A stretch of DNA of 7,002 nucleotides. Origin: Methylomonas sp. Lineage in GTDB: Bacteria; Pseudomonadota; Gammaproteobacteria; Methylococcales; Methylomonadaceae. The position numbers and the translations under genes were made by a program. The stretch's first letter is position 1. Every line of letters begins with the position of its first letter. A model generated the notes under the pieces. The model was not told the origin of the DNA, did no database searches, and worked only from the letters and a program-made list of their open reading frames with translations. The stretch lies in the NCBI GenBank assembly GCA_026990815.1, contig JALXCS010000114.1, positions 1-7,002 of the forward strand, in the 5' to 3' direction. Shown piece by piece: positions 1 through 5,596 of this stretch.

Positions 1-2
1 CT

Positions 3-446
3 GGGCTGGGGGCGAAAAATCCGGGTTTACATCACCCACCCCCGTCCTTTGATTATTATTTTAACATACAAGCGCCAACGCGACTGGAACGCCTGCCCGA
101 TTCACCCGAGGTTCCGGGTATGCAGCGTTACCGGGATAACATGACGGAGGCTGATATTTATCTCAGCCATGACCATGCGGTGCCTGAGTTAACGCGGATT
201 CGATATCCTTTTTCCAGACCCGATCAATCAGCGGATTGTGAAGTAGCAACACAATATGTATATAAGACAAACGTCACTGAACAAGGTAAAGCAATTTCAA
301 AATCTACACCTTTTTATCTGAATTATCGATTCTCACGCGATTATCTGCCGCAGTGGCGAAAGATTGATCGCAAGCTCAGGATGCTGTTTGACCATTTTGC
401 ACAATCAGCCGGACAGCAACTTAGACCATTATTCATTGATGAATAA
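3..446 (+). CDS. Hypothetical protein, probable C-terminal part (5' end outside window)
   Basis: I do not recognise this protein. The reading frame is open from base 3 to a TAA at 444-446 (147 codons). An internal ATG at 120 has a good ribosome-binding site (GAGGT at 108-112, 7-base spacing), so a 108-residue protein starting there is the alternative. I favour a partial gene because the frame upstream of 120 has no stop and reads like protein. The visible part is soluble, with no membrane segment or signal peptide. It is rich in Tyr, Arg and Asp, and its last third is basic and aromatic, probably helical (around YLPQWRKIDRKL). It is not the C-terminus of FliK, which often precedes fliL. Its first 120 bases are clearly richer in G+C than the flagellar genes, so it may have a different origin. 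It is separated from fliL by 675 bases and is unlikely to share its operon. Confidence 0.45.
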   Translation, partial: GLGAKNPGLHHPPPSFDYYFNIQAPTRLERLPDSPEVPGMQRYRDNMTEADIYLSHDHAVPELTRIRYPFSRPDQSADCEVATQYVYKTNVTEQGKAISKSTPFYLNYRFSRDYLPQWRKIDRKLRMLFDHFAQSAGQQLRPLFIDE

Positions 447-603
447 CAGTCCATTCCTCTTCATGACGACGCTACCTGATAAAAGTCATAACAATTAGCC
501 AAACTAATCGAACTAATTTTAGCTCTACCATCCCTGAAAAAAGACAAAAATTTGACAATTTATTATTTAGTTTTGCTCCTGTCAGTTGTGACCACATTAA
601 AAC

Positions 604-617
604 GACAAAAAATTGAC
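604..617 (+). promoter_or_regulatory. Possible FleQ-type binding box
   Basis: The sequence GACAAAAAATTGAC matches 12 of 14 positions of the Pseudomonas FleQ consensus as I remember it (GTCAATAAATTGAC). A second stretch at 554-567 matches 10 of 14 in the opposite orientation. FleQ/FlrA-type enhancer-binding proteins activate RpoN-dependent flagellar promoters from upstream sites, and an RpoN promoter lies about 390 bases downstream. In DNA this AT-rich, partial matches arise easily by chance, so the call is weak. Confidence 0.22.
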
Positions 618-944
618 TTGTTTTCATCAGAAAAGAATATTGTCATGTTGCTCTTGTTGTTAGATTGTTTGCCGGTGAATGTTTTATCAAAAATAAATTA
701 AAACATTGATAATAATATGAACTTAAAGGGTTTTATAATCTTGTAATGAATAATTTTTTTCCAGTAGTATAAGTCATCTTCAAATATTAATGGTACTGTA
801 TTTGACTTAAACAATGAGACTAAATAGATACAGAGCCAGTCATCAATCATTTCCCCCGTTTTACTAGAAATCTATCCTAAATCCTTGATAAAGGAACTGT
901 TCAAGAATCAATATTATAGATGTTAGTGATTGTCAGTCAGTGTT

Positions 945-971
945 TAAGTGGCAGCGAATTTATGCCGATAA
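945..971 (+). promoter_or_regulatory. FliA (sigma-28) promoter candidate upstream of fliL
   Basis: The -10 element GCCGATAA at 964-971 is a perfect match to the sigma-28 consensus. Exactly 15 bases upstream stands TAAG (945-948), three of four matches to the TAAA -35 core. The expected start is near 978. Because the motif points at fliL and lies only 30 bases upstream of the RpoN motif, it could give the operon a second, late-class input, or drive a short leader RNA ending at the hairpin at 1041-1093. FliA itself is not encoded in the window. Confidence 0.6.
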
Positions 972-1000
972 TAAAATTATGTTTAGCTAATTAGGTTGGG

Positions 1001-1016
1001 TGGCATATGAATTGCT
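1001..1016 (+). promoter_or_regulatory. RpoN (sigma-54) promoter candidate for the fliL operon
   Basis: TGGCATATGAATTGCT matches the -24/-12 consensus TGGCAC-N5-TTGCW at every core position except the last base of the -24 box (T for C, a tolerated pyrimidine). The GG and GC dinucleotides have the obligatory 10-base separation. The start would be near 1026-1027, leaving a leader of about 95 bases to the fliL ATG. RpoN control of middle flagellar genes through FleQ/FlrA is established in Pseudomonas and Vibrio. Position, orientation and context all fit, so this is the most likely main promoter for fliL through flhB. Confidence 0.8.
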
Positions 1017-1040
1017 GTATTGATAATGCGTCAAGCATTG

Positions 1041-1099
1041 GTTTACTCATTGTGGATAGATTTTTTTAAAGAATCTATCTGCGATGAGTAAATGTTTTT
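1041..1099 (+). promoter_or_regulatory. Long leader hairpin with short U tract (attenuator or mRNA-stabilising element)
   Basis: Bases 1041-1065 pair with 1069-1093 in an unbroken 25-pair stem with a three-base loop, if the RNA is read from the + strand. Five pairs are G-U wobbles (1041-1093, 1051-1083, 1053-1081, 1054-1080, 1063-1071). On the opposite strand these would be A-C mismatches, so the complete stem exists only in the fliL-sense transcript. It is followed by TGTTTTT (1093-1099), which resembles an intrinsic terminator, although the stem is AT-rich. It would begin about 14 bases after the RpoN start. It may be an attenuator, the end of a short RNA, or a 5' stem protecting the mRNA; the sequence alone does not decide. 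Confidence 0.6.
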
Positions 1100-1121
1100 G
1101 TAACCACGAATTACTAAAAAT

Positions 1122-1634
1122 ATGGCAGAAGTTGAATTTGAATCCGGTGAGGAAAAAAAATCTTCAAAAAAACTGGTCATTATAATTATGGCAGTTTTAA
1201 TCTTAATTGGTGGAGGAGGTGCCGGATATTATTTTTTTTTCATGGGGGATACAACTGGAGATAGTGAGGATCAGGTTGAAGAACCAGAAGAGGTGGAAGA
1301 AGAATCAGGAAATTCTGGGGTATTTTATTTTGATCTTGAAAAGCCTTTTATTGTACAGTTTCCAAAAGGTAATGAAGCTAAGTTATTGCAGGTTTCGATT
1401 TCAATTCAGGTTAATGATGAATTATTCATTGAAGAATTAAAAAAACACGAACCGATGATACGGAATAATTTTTTAATGGTAATGGCTGATACAAATGTGG
1501 GCAAGTTGAAAACTGTTGAAGGTAAAGAAAACCTGAAAACCAGTCTGCTTGGAGCATTAAATAAAATAATGGATAAAATGAGCAAAAAAAATCATGTAGA
1601 AGACTTGTTTTTTACGGCATTAGTGATGCAATAA
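1122..1634 (+). CDS. fliL: Flagellar basal body-associated protein FliL
   Basis: FliL is a single-pass inner-membrane protein that surrounds or contacts the MotAB stator units and supports motor torque. The 170 residues show a charged N-terminus (1-17, Lys-rich just before the membrane), one membrane segment (about 18-40, Gly-rich at its end), an acidic linker (44-62, EE-rich) and a periplasmic domain (about 66-170). That domain contains the family patterns FDLEKPFIVQFP and LLQVSISIQV and ends in a short hydrophobic FFTALVMQ. The ATG at 1122 is the first start after an in-frame stop at 1101, but no Shine-Dalgarno sequence precedes it; the leader is A-rich instead. It is the first gene of the operon, and fliM starts 3 bases after its stop. 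Four homopolymer runs (A8 at 1153-1160, A7 at 1166-1172, T9 at 1232-1240, A8 at 1584-1591) lie inside the gene. Confidence 0.92.
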   Translation: MAEVEFESGEEKKSSKKLVIIIMAVLILIGGGGAGYYFFFMGDTTGDSEDQVEEPEEVEEESGNSGVFYFDLEKPFIVQFPKGNEAKLLQVSISIQVNDELFIEELKKHEPMIRNNFLMVMADTNVGKLKTVEGKENLKTSLLGALNKIMDKMSKKNHVEDLFFTALVMQ

Positions 1635-1637
1635 ACA

Positions 1638-2618
1638 ATGTCAGCAGCTGATCTTCTTTCTCAGGATGAAATTGATGCGCTTTTGCATGGCGTTGATGAT
1701 GGAGAGGTTGAAACCGAGTCTGAAGAGGTAATAACTGATGAAGTTCAGCCTTTTGATTTTACCAGCCAGGAACGTATTGTCCGGGGGCGAATGCCAACCC
1801 TGGAAATGGTCAATGAACGCTTTGCCAGATATTTTCGGGTATCACTATTCAATTTTTTGCGTCGTTCTGCTGAAATTTCAGTGTCTGGTATTCAAATTCA
1901 AAAATTTTCTGAGTATGTTCAAAGTTTATTCGTACCGACAAATTTAAATGTAATTAGATTTGCGCCATTAAGAGGCAGGGCTTTGATTGTCATGGAACCC
2001 AGGCTGGTATTTACTGCGGTTGATAATTTTTTTGGTGGTGGCGGACAATTTTATAACAAGGTCGAAGGCAGGGAATTTACACCAACTGAAATGCGGATAA
2101 TCCGATTGATTATTGAAATGATCTTTAAGGATTTGGCAGAGGCTTGGCGGCCAGTGATTGAAATCGAGTTTGAGTATTTAAATTCTGAGGTCAATCCTCA
2201 GTTCGCAAATATCGTCAGCCCTTCAGAAATTGTGGTGGTTTCAACAATTCATGTTGAATTGGATGGTGGTGGTGGTGATATAAATATTGCTATGCCTTAT
2301 TCCATGATTGAGCCAATCAGGGATTTACTGGATGCGGGAATTTCTAGTGACCGGGGAGATGTTGATGATCGTTGGCAAGAATCATTGCAAAATGAAATTA
2401 TGCGTACTGAAGTGACATTAAATAGTTTGTTATTCGAAAAGAGAATGAAGGTTAGCGATGTCATGGCATTTAAAGCAGGAGATGTTATTCCTGTTGATAT
2501 TCCCGATGAAGTGATTTTATCGGCAGAGGGCATTCCTATTTCTATAGGCAAAGTCGGATTGTCGGATGGTAATTATGCAATAAAAATTAGCGGCAAGGTT
2601 AATCTTGAAGAAATGTAG
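1638..2618 (+). CDS. fliM: Flagellar motor switch protein FliM
   Basis: FliM forms the middle of the cytoplasmic C-ring, linking FliG above to FliN below, and receives phospho-CheY to reverse rotation. At 326 residues it has normal length. The N-terminal LSQDEIDALL (7-16) is the conserved CheY-P binding segment; in polar-flagellated bacteria the same EIDAL motif is reported to bind the number regulator FlhG. An acidic linker (20-35) follows, then the FliG-contacting middle domain (about 40-230) with its FFGGGG loop at 131-136. The C-terminal SpoA domain (about 245-320) pairs with FliN. The start is 3 bases after the fliL stop with no clear ribosome-binding site, suggesting translational coupling to fliL. 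All domains are intact and the identity is secure. Confidence 0.97.
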   Translation: MSAADLLSQDEIDALLHGVDDGEVETESEEVITDEVQPFDFTSQERIVRGRMPTLEMVNERFARYFRVSLFNFLRRSAEISVSGIQIQKFSEYVQSLFVPTNLNVIRFAPLRGRALIVMEPRLVFTAVDNFFGGGGQFYNKVEGREFTPTEMRIIRLIIEMIFKDLAEAWRPVIEIEFEYLNSEVNPQFANIVSPSEIVVVSTIHVELDGGGGDINIAMPYSMIEPIRDLLDAGISSDRGDVDDRWQESLQNEIMRTEVTLNSLLFEKRMKVSDVMAFKAGDVIPVDIPDEVILSAEGIPISIGKVGLSDGNYAIKISGKVNLEEM

Positions 2619-2711
2619 AAAAACGCTTACTGAGTTTTGCGAAACTTCCGGGGAAAAGTTCATAAATTCAAACAAAAGGTAAAAAGTGATTATATTCATG
2701 AAGGATAATCA
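2619..2711 (+). promoter_or_regulatory. fliM-fliN spacer with fliN ribosome-binding site
   Basis: These 93 bases separate two genes that usually lie close together. AAGGA at 2701-2705, 6 bases before the ATG at 2712, is a strong ribosome-binding site and fixes the fliN start, so fliN can be translated independently of fliM. A weak sigma-70-like pair (TTGCGA at 2637-2642 and CATAAA at 2661-2666, 18-base spacing, four of six matches each) could be an internal promoter but is not persuasive. A short imperfect hairpin (AACTT/AAGTT around 2644-2660) lacks a U run, so it is not a terminator. Confidence 0.45.
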
Positions 2712-3191
2712 ATGAGTGAAGAAGAGAACAACAGTGAAAATTCTGAAGAACCAGTTGCTGATGATTGGGCGGCTGCCATGGAGGAGCAAACTGAAGCTGA
2801 GGCATCGGAAACAGATGCCGACTGGGGGGATGCACTTCAGGAGCAAGCAGAATCAGAGAGCACTGTAGAAGACCCACAGACAGCAGAATTTCAAGAACTG
2901 GCGGAAGATAAGGCCAGTAATAGTGGTGAAGATGTTAACCTGGATGTTATTTTGGATGTGCCGGTTACTATCTCAATGGAAATTGGACGTACCAGGATAA
3001 ATATCAGAAATCTATTGCAATTAAATCAAGGGTCGGTTGTTGAACTGGATCGTTTAGCTGGAGAGCCAATGGACGTATTAGTTAATGGAACATTGATTGC
3101 ACACGGTGAAGTGGTTGTGGTGAATGAAAAATTTGGTATTCGATTAACGGACGTCATCAGTCCTTCAGAAAGAGTCCGGCGCTTAACTTAA
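2712..3191 (+). CDS. fliN: Flagellar motor switch protein FliN
   Basis: FliN makes the base of the C-ring with the FliM C-terminus and docks the export ATPase complex through FliH. The 159 residues divide into a very acidic, probably disordered N-terminus (1-75) and the SpoA domain (about 77-155). The latter contains the family blocks LDVPVTISMEIGRTRINI, QGSVVELDRLAGEP, HGEVVVVNEKFGIRLTD and PSERVRRL. The enteric protein is about 137 residues, and the difference lies in the N-terminal part. There the conserved short motif seen once in other FliN proteins (W-x-x-A-L-type followed by EQ) occurs twice: DWAAAMEEQTE at 18-28 and DWGDALQEQAE at 37-47. The gene has its own strong ribosome-binding site, and its TAA overlaps the fliO ATG by one base. 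Confidence 0.97.
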   Translation: MSEEENNSENSEEPVADDWAAAMEEQTEAEASETDADWGDALQEQAESESTVEDPQTAEFQELAEDKASNSGEDVNLDVILDVPVTISMEIGRTRINIRNLLQLNQGSVVELDRLAGEPMDVLVNGTLIAHGEVVVVNEKFGIRLTDVISPSERVRRLT

Positions 3192-3616
3192 TGAAACAAA
3201 AAATCAGGTTATATGGGTTATTATTGCTAACTCCCGTAACAGCTTTTTGTGCAACACCAAATCCAGTTACTGCCAGACCAATTTCTACAGGAAATATACT
3301 AAATTGGTCAGTAGGCCTGGTTATAGTATTAAGTATTTTTTTTCTGCTCATATGGTTGTTAAAGAAAATCAATACAGGATCTATGACTAGTTCAGGCCAA
3401 TTGCAGGTCATTGGTGGGCTATCGTTAGGGATGCGAGAGAAAATTGTGGTGTTAAAGGCAGGCAGGAAGCAATTGATTTTGGGCGTATCACCTGGAAAAA
3501 TTGAAACATTACATGTTTTGGAAGGCGATGATTGTTTAAATAATGATTTGGAAGGGAGCGCTCGATGTGAGGATAATGGTTTTGCAAAAAAATTGTTTCA
3601 GGTTATGCAGAGCTAG
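3191..3616 (+). CDS. fliO: Flagellar biosynthesis protein FliO
   Basis: FliO is a small bitopic inner-membrane protein that acts as a scaffold or chaperone for assembly of the FliP ring of the export gate; it is not part of the finished gate. The 141 residues show a likely cleaved signal peptide (1 to about 20, ending TAFCA), a short periplasmic stretch, one membrane segment (about 38-57) closed by KK, and a cytoplasmic domain. That domain carries the family pattern QVIGGLSLGMREKIVVLKAG and KQLILGV (about 71-100). The Cys at 20 does not sit in a good lipobox, so I do not call it a lipoprotein. The ATG overlaps the fliN TAA (TAATG), so translation probably depends on re-initiation. fliP starts 2 bases after its stop. 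Confidence 0.92.
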   Translation: MKQKIRLYGLLLLTPVTAFCATPNPVTARPISTGNILNWSVGLVIVLSIFFLLIWLLKKINTGSMTSSGQLQVIGGLSLGMREKIVVLKAGRKQLILGVSPGKIETLHVLEGDDCLNNDLEGSARCEDNGFAKKLFQVMQS

Positions 3617-3618
3617 TC

Positions 3619-4359
3619 ATGATTAGGTTGTTATTATTATGTGCATTGTTAGTGTTTAATACACCAACACTGGCAGTGTCAGGAATTGATGCTTTCACTG
3701 TTACGACCAATGCTCAGGGTGAGCAAACTTACACCGTAACCATTCAAATTCTTGCCTTGATGACAATGCTTAGCTTATTGCCAGCATTGTTGTTGTCAAT
3801 GACATCATTTGTCCGGATCATGATAGTGTTCTCCCTGTTAAGACAGGCGTTGGGTACAGGGCAGGCTCCCAGTAATCAGGTATTGTTGGGGTTATCGCTA
3901 TTTTTGACCATTTTTATCATGATGCCAGTTTTTGAAAGAGTCAATACCGAGGCTGTTCAACCTTACCTTGAAGAAAAAATCAGTGTTACTGCAGCAGTGG
4001 AAAAGGCATCAAAACCATTTCGTCAATTTATGATGCGTCAGACCAGAGAATCTGATTTGGCACTGTTTTTGAACATTTCCGGTTCAGACGAATTGAATTC
4101 AGCGGAGGAAGTGCCATTTTCATTATTGCTGCCTGCTTATATCACGAGCGAATTAAAAACAGCTTTTCAAATTGGTTTTTTAATTTTTTTACCATTTCTG
4201 GTGATCGACTTAGTAGTTGCCAGTGTATTAATGTCAATGGGTATGATGATGTTGTCACCGATGATCATTTCCCTGCCATTCAAAATCATGTTGTTTGTTT
4301 TGGCGGATGGCTGGTCATTAATTATGGAAATGTTGGCTGCAAGTTTTTATCTAGCCTGA
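3619..4359 (+). CDS. fliP: Flagellar export gate protein FliP
   Basis: FliP is the main subunit (five copies) of the FliPQR export channel through which rod, hook and filament proteins leave the cytoplasm. The 246 residues begin with a signal peptide typical of FliP (1 to about 19, ending TLA). A membrane segment (about 43-63) follows, then the highly conserved block SFVRIMIVFSLLRQALGTGQ (63-82) and a second segment (86-106). After the periplasmic loop (107-170) comes the signature PAYITSELKTAFQIGF (172-187) and two further segments to about 232. Length agrees with the family. The ribosome-binding site is poor, and the start lies 2 bases after the fliO TAG, consistent with coupling. A T7 run occurs in the third membrane segment without disturbing the frame. 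Confidence 0.97.
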   Translation: MIRLLLLCALLVFNTPTLAVSGIDAFTVTTNAQGEQTYTVTIQILALMTMLSLLPALLLSMTSFVRIMIVFSLLRQALGTGQAPSNQVLLGLSLFLTIFIMMPVFERVNTEAVQPYLEEKISVTAAVEKASKPFRQFMMRQTRESDLALFLNISGSDELNSAEEVPFSLLLPAYITSELKTAFQIGFLIFLPFLVIDLVVASVLMSMGMMMLSPMIISLPFKIMLFVLADGWSLIMEMLAASFYLA

Positions 4360-4364
4360 ATAAA

Positions 4365-4369
4365 AGGAG
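4365..4369 (+). promoter_or_regulatory. Ribosome-binding site of fliQ
   Basis: AGGAG stands 6 bases before the fliQ ATG and is the best Shine-Dalgarno sequence in the operon. It fixes the start at 4376. FliQ is needed in several copies per gate, and strong initiation here contrasts with the weak sites of fliL, fliM and fliP. Confidence 0.8.
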
Positions 4370-4375
4370 AGAACA

Positions 4376-4645
4376 ATGACGCCTGATACAGTTGTTATGG
4401 TTGGTCAAGATGCCATGATTGTTGCAATAAAACTGACTGCTCCAGTTCTATTGTCTTCGTTGGCTGTTGGTTTGATTATAGCCATGTTCCAGGCTGCAAC
4501 TCAAATCAATGAAATGACGCTAACTTTTGTGCCGAAATTAATTACTATTGGATTAGTGATGATGATTGCTGGTCCCTGGATGCTCCAGGTTTTAATTGAT
4601 TATTTTCAAACGGCTGTAAAAGATGTTCCCAATCTGATTGGATAA
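4376..4645 (+). CDS. fliQ: Flagellar export gate protein FliQ
   Basis: FliQ is a small helical-hairpin membrane protein, four copies of which pack around the FliP5-FliR1 channel. The 89 residues match the family length exactly and form two membrane helices (about 15-38 and 51-76) joined by the conserved loop MFQAATQINEMTLTFVPK (37-54). The family block TPDTVVMVGQDAM opens the protein. It follows fliP by 16 bases. Unlike the other junctions in the cluster, it is followed by a 157-base structured spacer before fliR. Confidence 0.97.
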   Translation: MTPDTVVMVGQDAMIVAIKLTAPVLLSSLAVGLIIAMFQAATQINEMTLTFVPKLITIGLVMMIAGPWMLQVLIDYFQTAVKDVPNLIG

Positions 4646-4802
4646 ACTTTTGAACATATGCCTTTCGCATTTGAGAATGCCACGTTTAGAGTGTGTCAGT
4701 TTTTGTGAAAGACTAAGCGCAAAAACGCTGCAATAGCAAGCTATTGGAAGGTTTTGTAACGATGTTATTTGCAAACAGTGTCGTGCTATAAATGAGGTAT
4801 TC
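4646..4802 (+). repeat. Structured spacer between fliQ and fliR, possible small repeat element
   Basis: This spacer contains a series of inverted repeats: GCATT/AATGC (4667-4671 and 4676-4680), GTTTTTG/CAAAAAC (4699-4705 and 4720-4726), AGCG/CGCT (4716-4719 and 4726-4729) and CAATAG/CTATTG around a CAAG loop (4731-4746). The second and third overlap and could be alternative folds. No start-to-stop frame on the + strand looks like a gene. fliQ and fliR usually lie next to each other, and the other junctions of this cluster are mostly short, so an inserted non-coding repeat (REP- or MITE-like) is my best guess. No terminal inverted repeat or target duplication is obvious, and a regulatory RNA structure is the alternative. 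Confidence 0.4.
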
Positions 4803-5585
4803 TTGAAGGTGAAAGGTATAACTGAAGCAGAATTGCTGGCAGTAGTTTCAGGATTTGTTTGGCCGTTATTTAGAATAGGCGCTATGTTAATAGCTATGCC
4901 GGTATTCAGTATGCGTGCCGCACCAGCAAGAACCCGGTTAATCGTCTCACTTGTTGTTACCATGATTATTTGGCCGGTATTACCCGAGATGCCAAAAATT
5001 GAAATGTTGAGCTACGAAGGCTTTATGATTGTAGTACAGCAGATTGCAATTGGATTATGCACAGGCTTTATTTTACAAATGGTATTCGCAACGCTAGTTT
5101 TTGCAGGACAGGGTGTTGCCATGAGTATGGGGCTTGGGTTTGCATCCATGGTTGATCCACAAACCGGTGTTCAAGTGCCGGTTATAGCTCAAATTTATGT
5201 CATGACATCAACATTACTGTTTTTGGTCATGGATGGCCATTTGTTAATGATCGAAATGCTGGTTGAAAGCTTCACCACGTTGCCAGTTTCGGTCAATGGA
5301 CTTGAGAGATTGGATGTATGGTCGCTATTAACCTGGAGTAGCATGATATTTTCCGGTGGCTTGTTGATGTCATTGCCCCTGGTAGCAGGTTTGTTGATGG
5401 TAAATGTTAGTTTTGGCGTTGCTACCAAAGCCGCACCACAATTAAATATTTTCGCAGTAGGTTTTCCAGTTACACTGATGATGGGTATGCTGATGGTATG
5501 GTTAACATTACCAAATGTTTTGAGTAATTTTTCCGGGTTGTTGACAAATGCTTACCAACTGATTGGCCAATTATTAAGAATATAA
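4803..5585 (+). CDS. fliR: Flagellar export gate protein FliR
   Basis: FliR is the single-copy subunit that completes the FliPQR channel helix assembly and contacts FlhB. The 260 residues are of family length and very hydrophobic, with about six membrane stretches. The conserved VWPLFRIGAMLIAMPVF (19-35), QQIAIGLCTGFILQMVF (79-95), the GQGVAMSMGLGFASMVDPQTG block (102-122) and the APQLNIFAVGFP pattern (211-222) make the identity clear. There is no suitable ATG. The start is either TTG at 4803 (4 bases after GAGGT at 4794-4798) or GTG at 4809 (10 bases after it). The spacing favours neither, and the true protein may be two residues shorter. The stop is followed 11 bases later by the flhB start. 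Confidence 0.95.
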   Translation: MKVKGITEAELLAVVSGFVWPLFRIGAMLIAMPVFSMRAAPARTRLIVSLVVTMIIWPVLPEMPKIEMLSYEGFMIVVQQIAIGLCTGFILQMVFATLVFAGQGVAMSMGLGFASMVDPQTGVQVPVIAQIYVMTSTLLFLVMDGHLLMIEMLVESFTTLPVSVNGLERLDVWSLLTWSSMIFSGGLLMSLPLVAGLLMVNVSFGVATKAAPQLNIFAVGFPVTLMMGMLMVWLTLPNVLSNFSGLLTNAYQLIGQLLRI

Positions 5586-5596
5586 GGCACTAAAAC

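Larger units (their letters stand above)
447..1121. other. Long AT-rich intergenic region upstream of fliL
   Basis: These 675 bases hold no credible gene on either strand. The right end carries the two flagellar promoter motifs and the leader hairpin listed separately. The left part shows a possible FleQ box (604-617) and a weaker relative of it at 554-567. It also has small inverted repeats such as AATTAG/CTAATT (493-498 and 513-518) and TCCTT/AAGGA (882-886 and 891-895). None of these is followed by a U run, so I see no convincing terminator for the upstream gene. The size of the gap, in front of a cluster packed to within a few bases, fits a large regulatory region for an enhancer-dependent promoter, but it could also be decayed sequence. 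Confidence 0.6.

Noticed and set aside
493..518. Inverted repeat AATTAG/CTAATT as a terminator for the upstream gene
   Set aside because: The stem is only six AT-rich pairs with a 14-base loop and a short TTTT run that overlaps its right arm, too weak to call.
613..641. Sigma-70-like promoter (TTGACT with AATATT, 17-base spacing)
   Set aside because: The -10 element is poor, and in this AT-rich gap such pairs are frequent. No gene follows at a sensible distance.
1084..1121. Upstream ATG (1084) before fliL as an alternative start or leader peptide
   Set aside because: It is out of frame with fliL, lies inside the right arm of the hairpin and has no ribosome-binding site.
2297..2877. Three minus-strand open frames opposite fliM and fliN
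   Set aside because: They lie opposite well-conserved coding sequence, have no family features, and are expected by chance as shadow frames.
4592..4963. 123-codon minus-strand open frame across the fliQ end, the spacer and the fliR start
   Set aside because: It overlaps two secure genes, and its residues over them are mirror reading of membrane-protein codons. No ribosome-binding site or family resemblance is evident.
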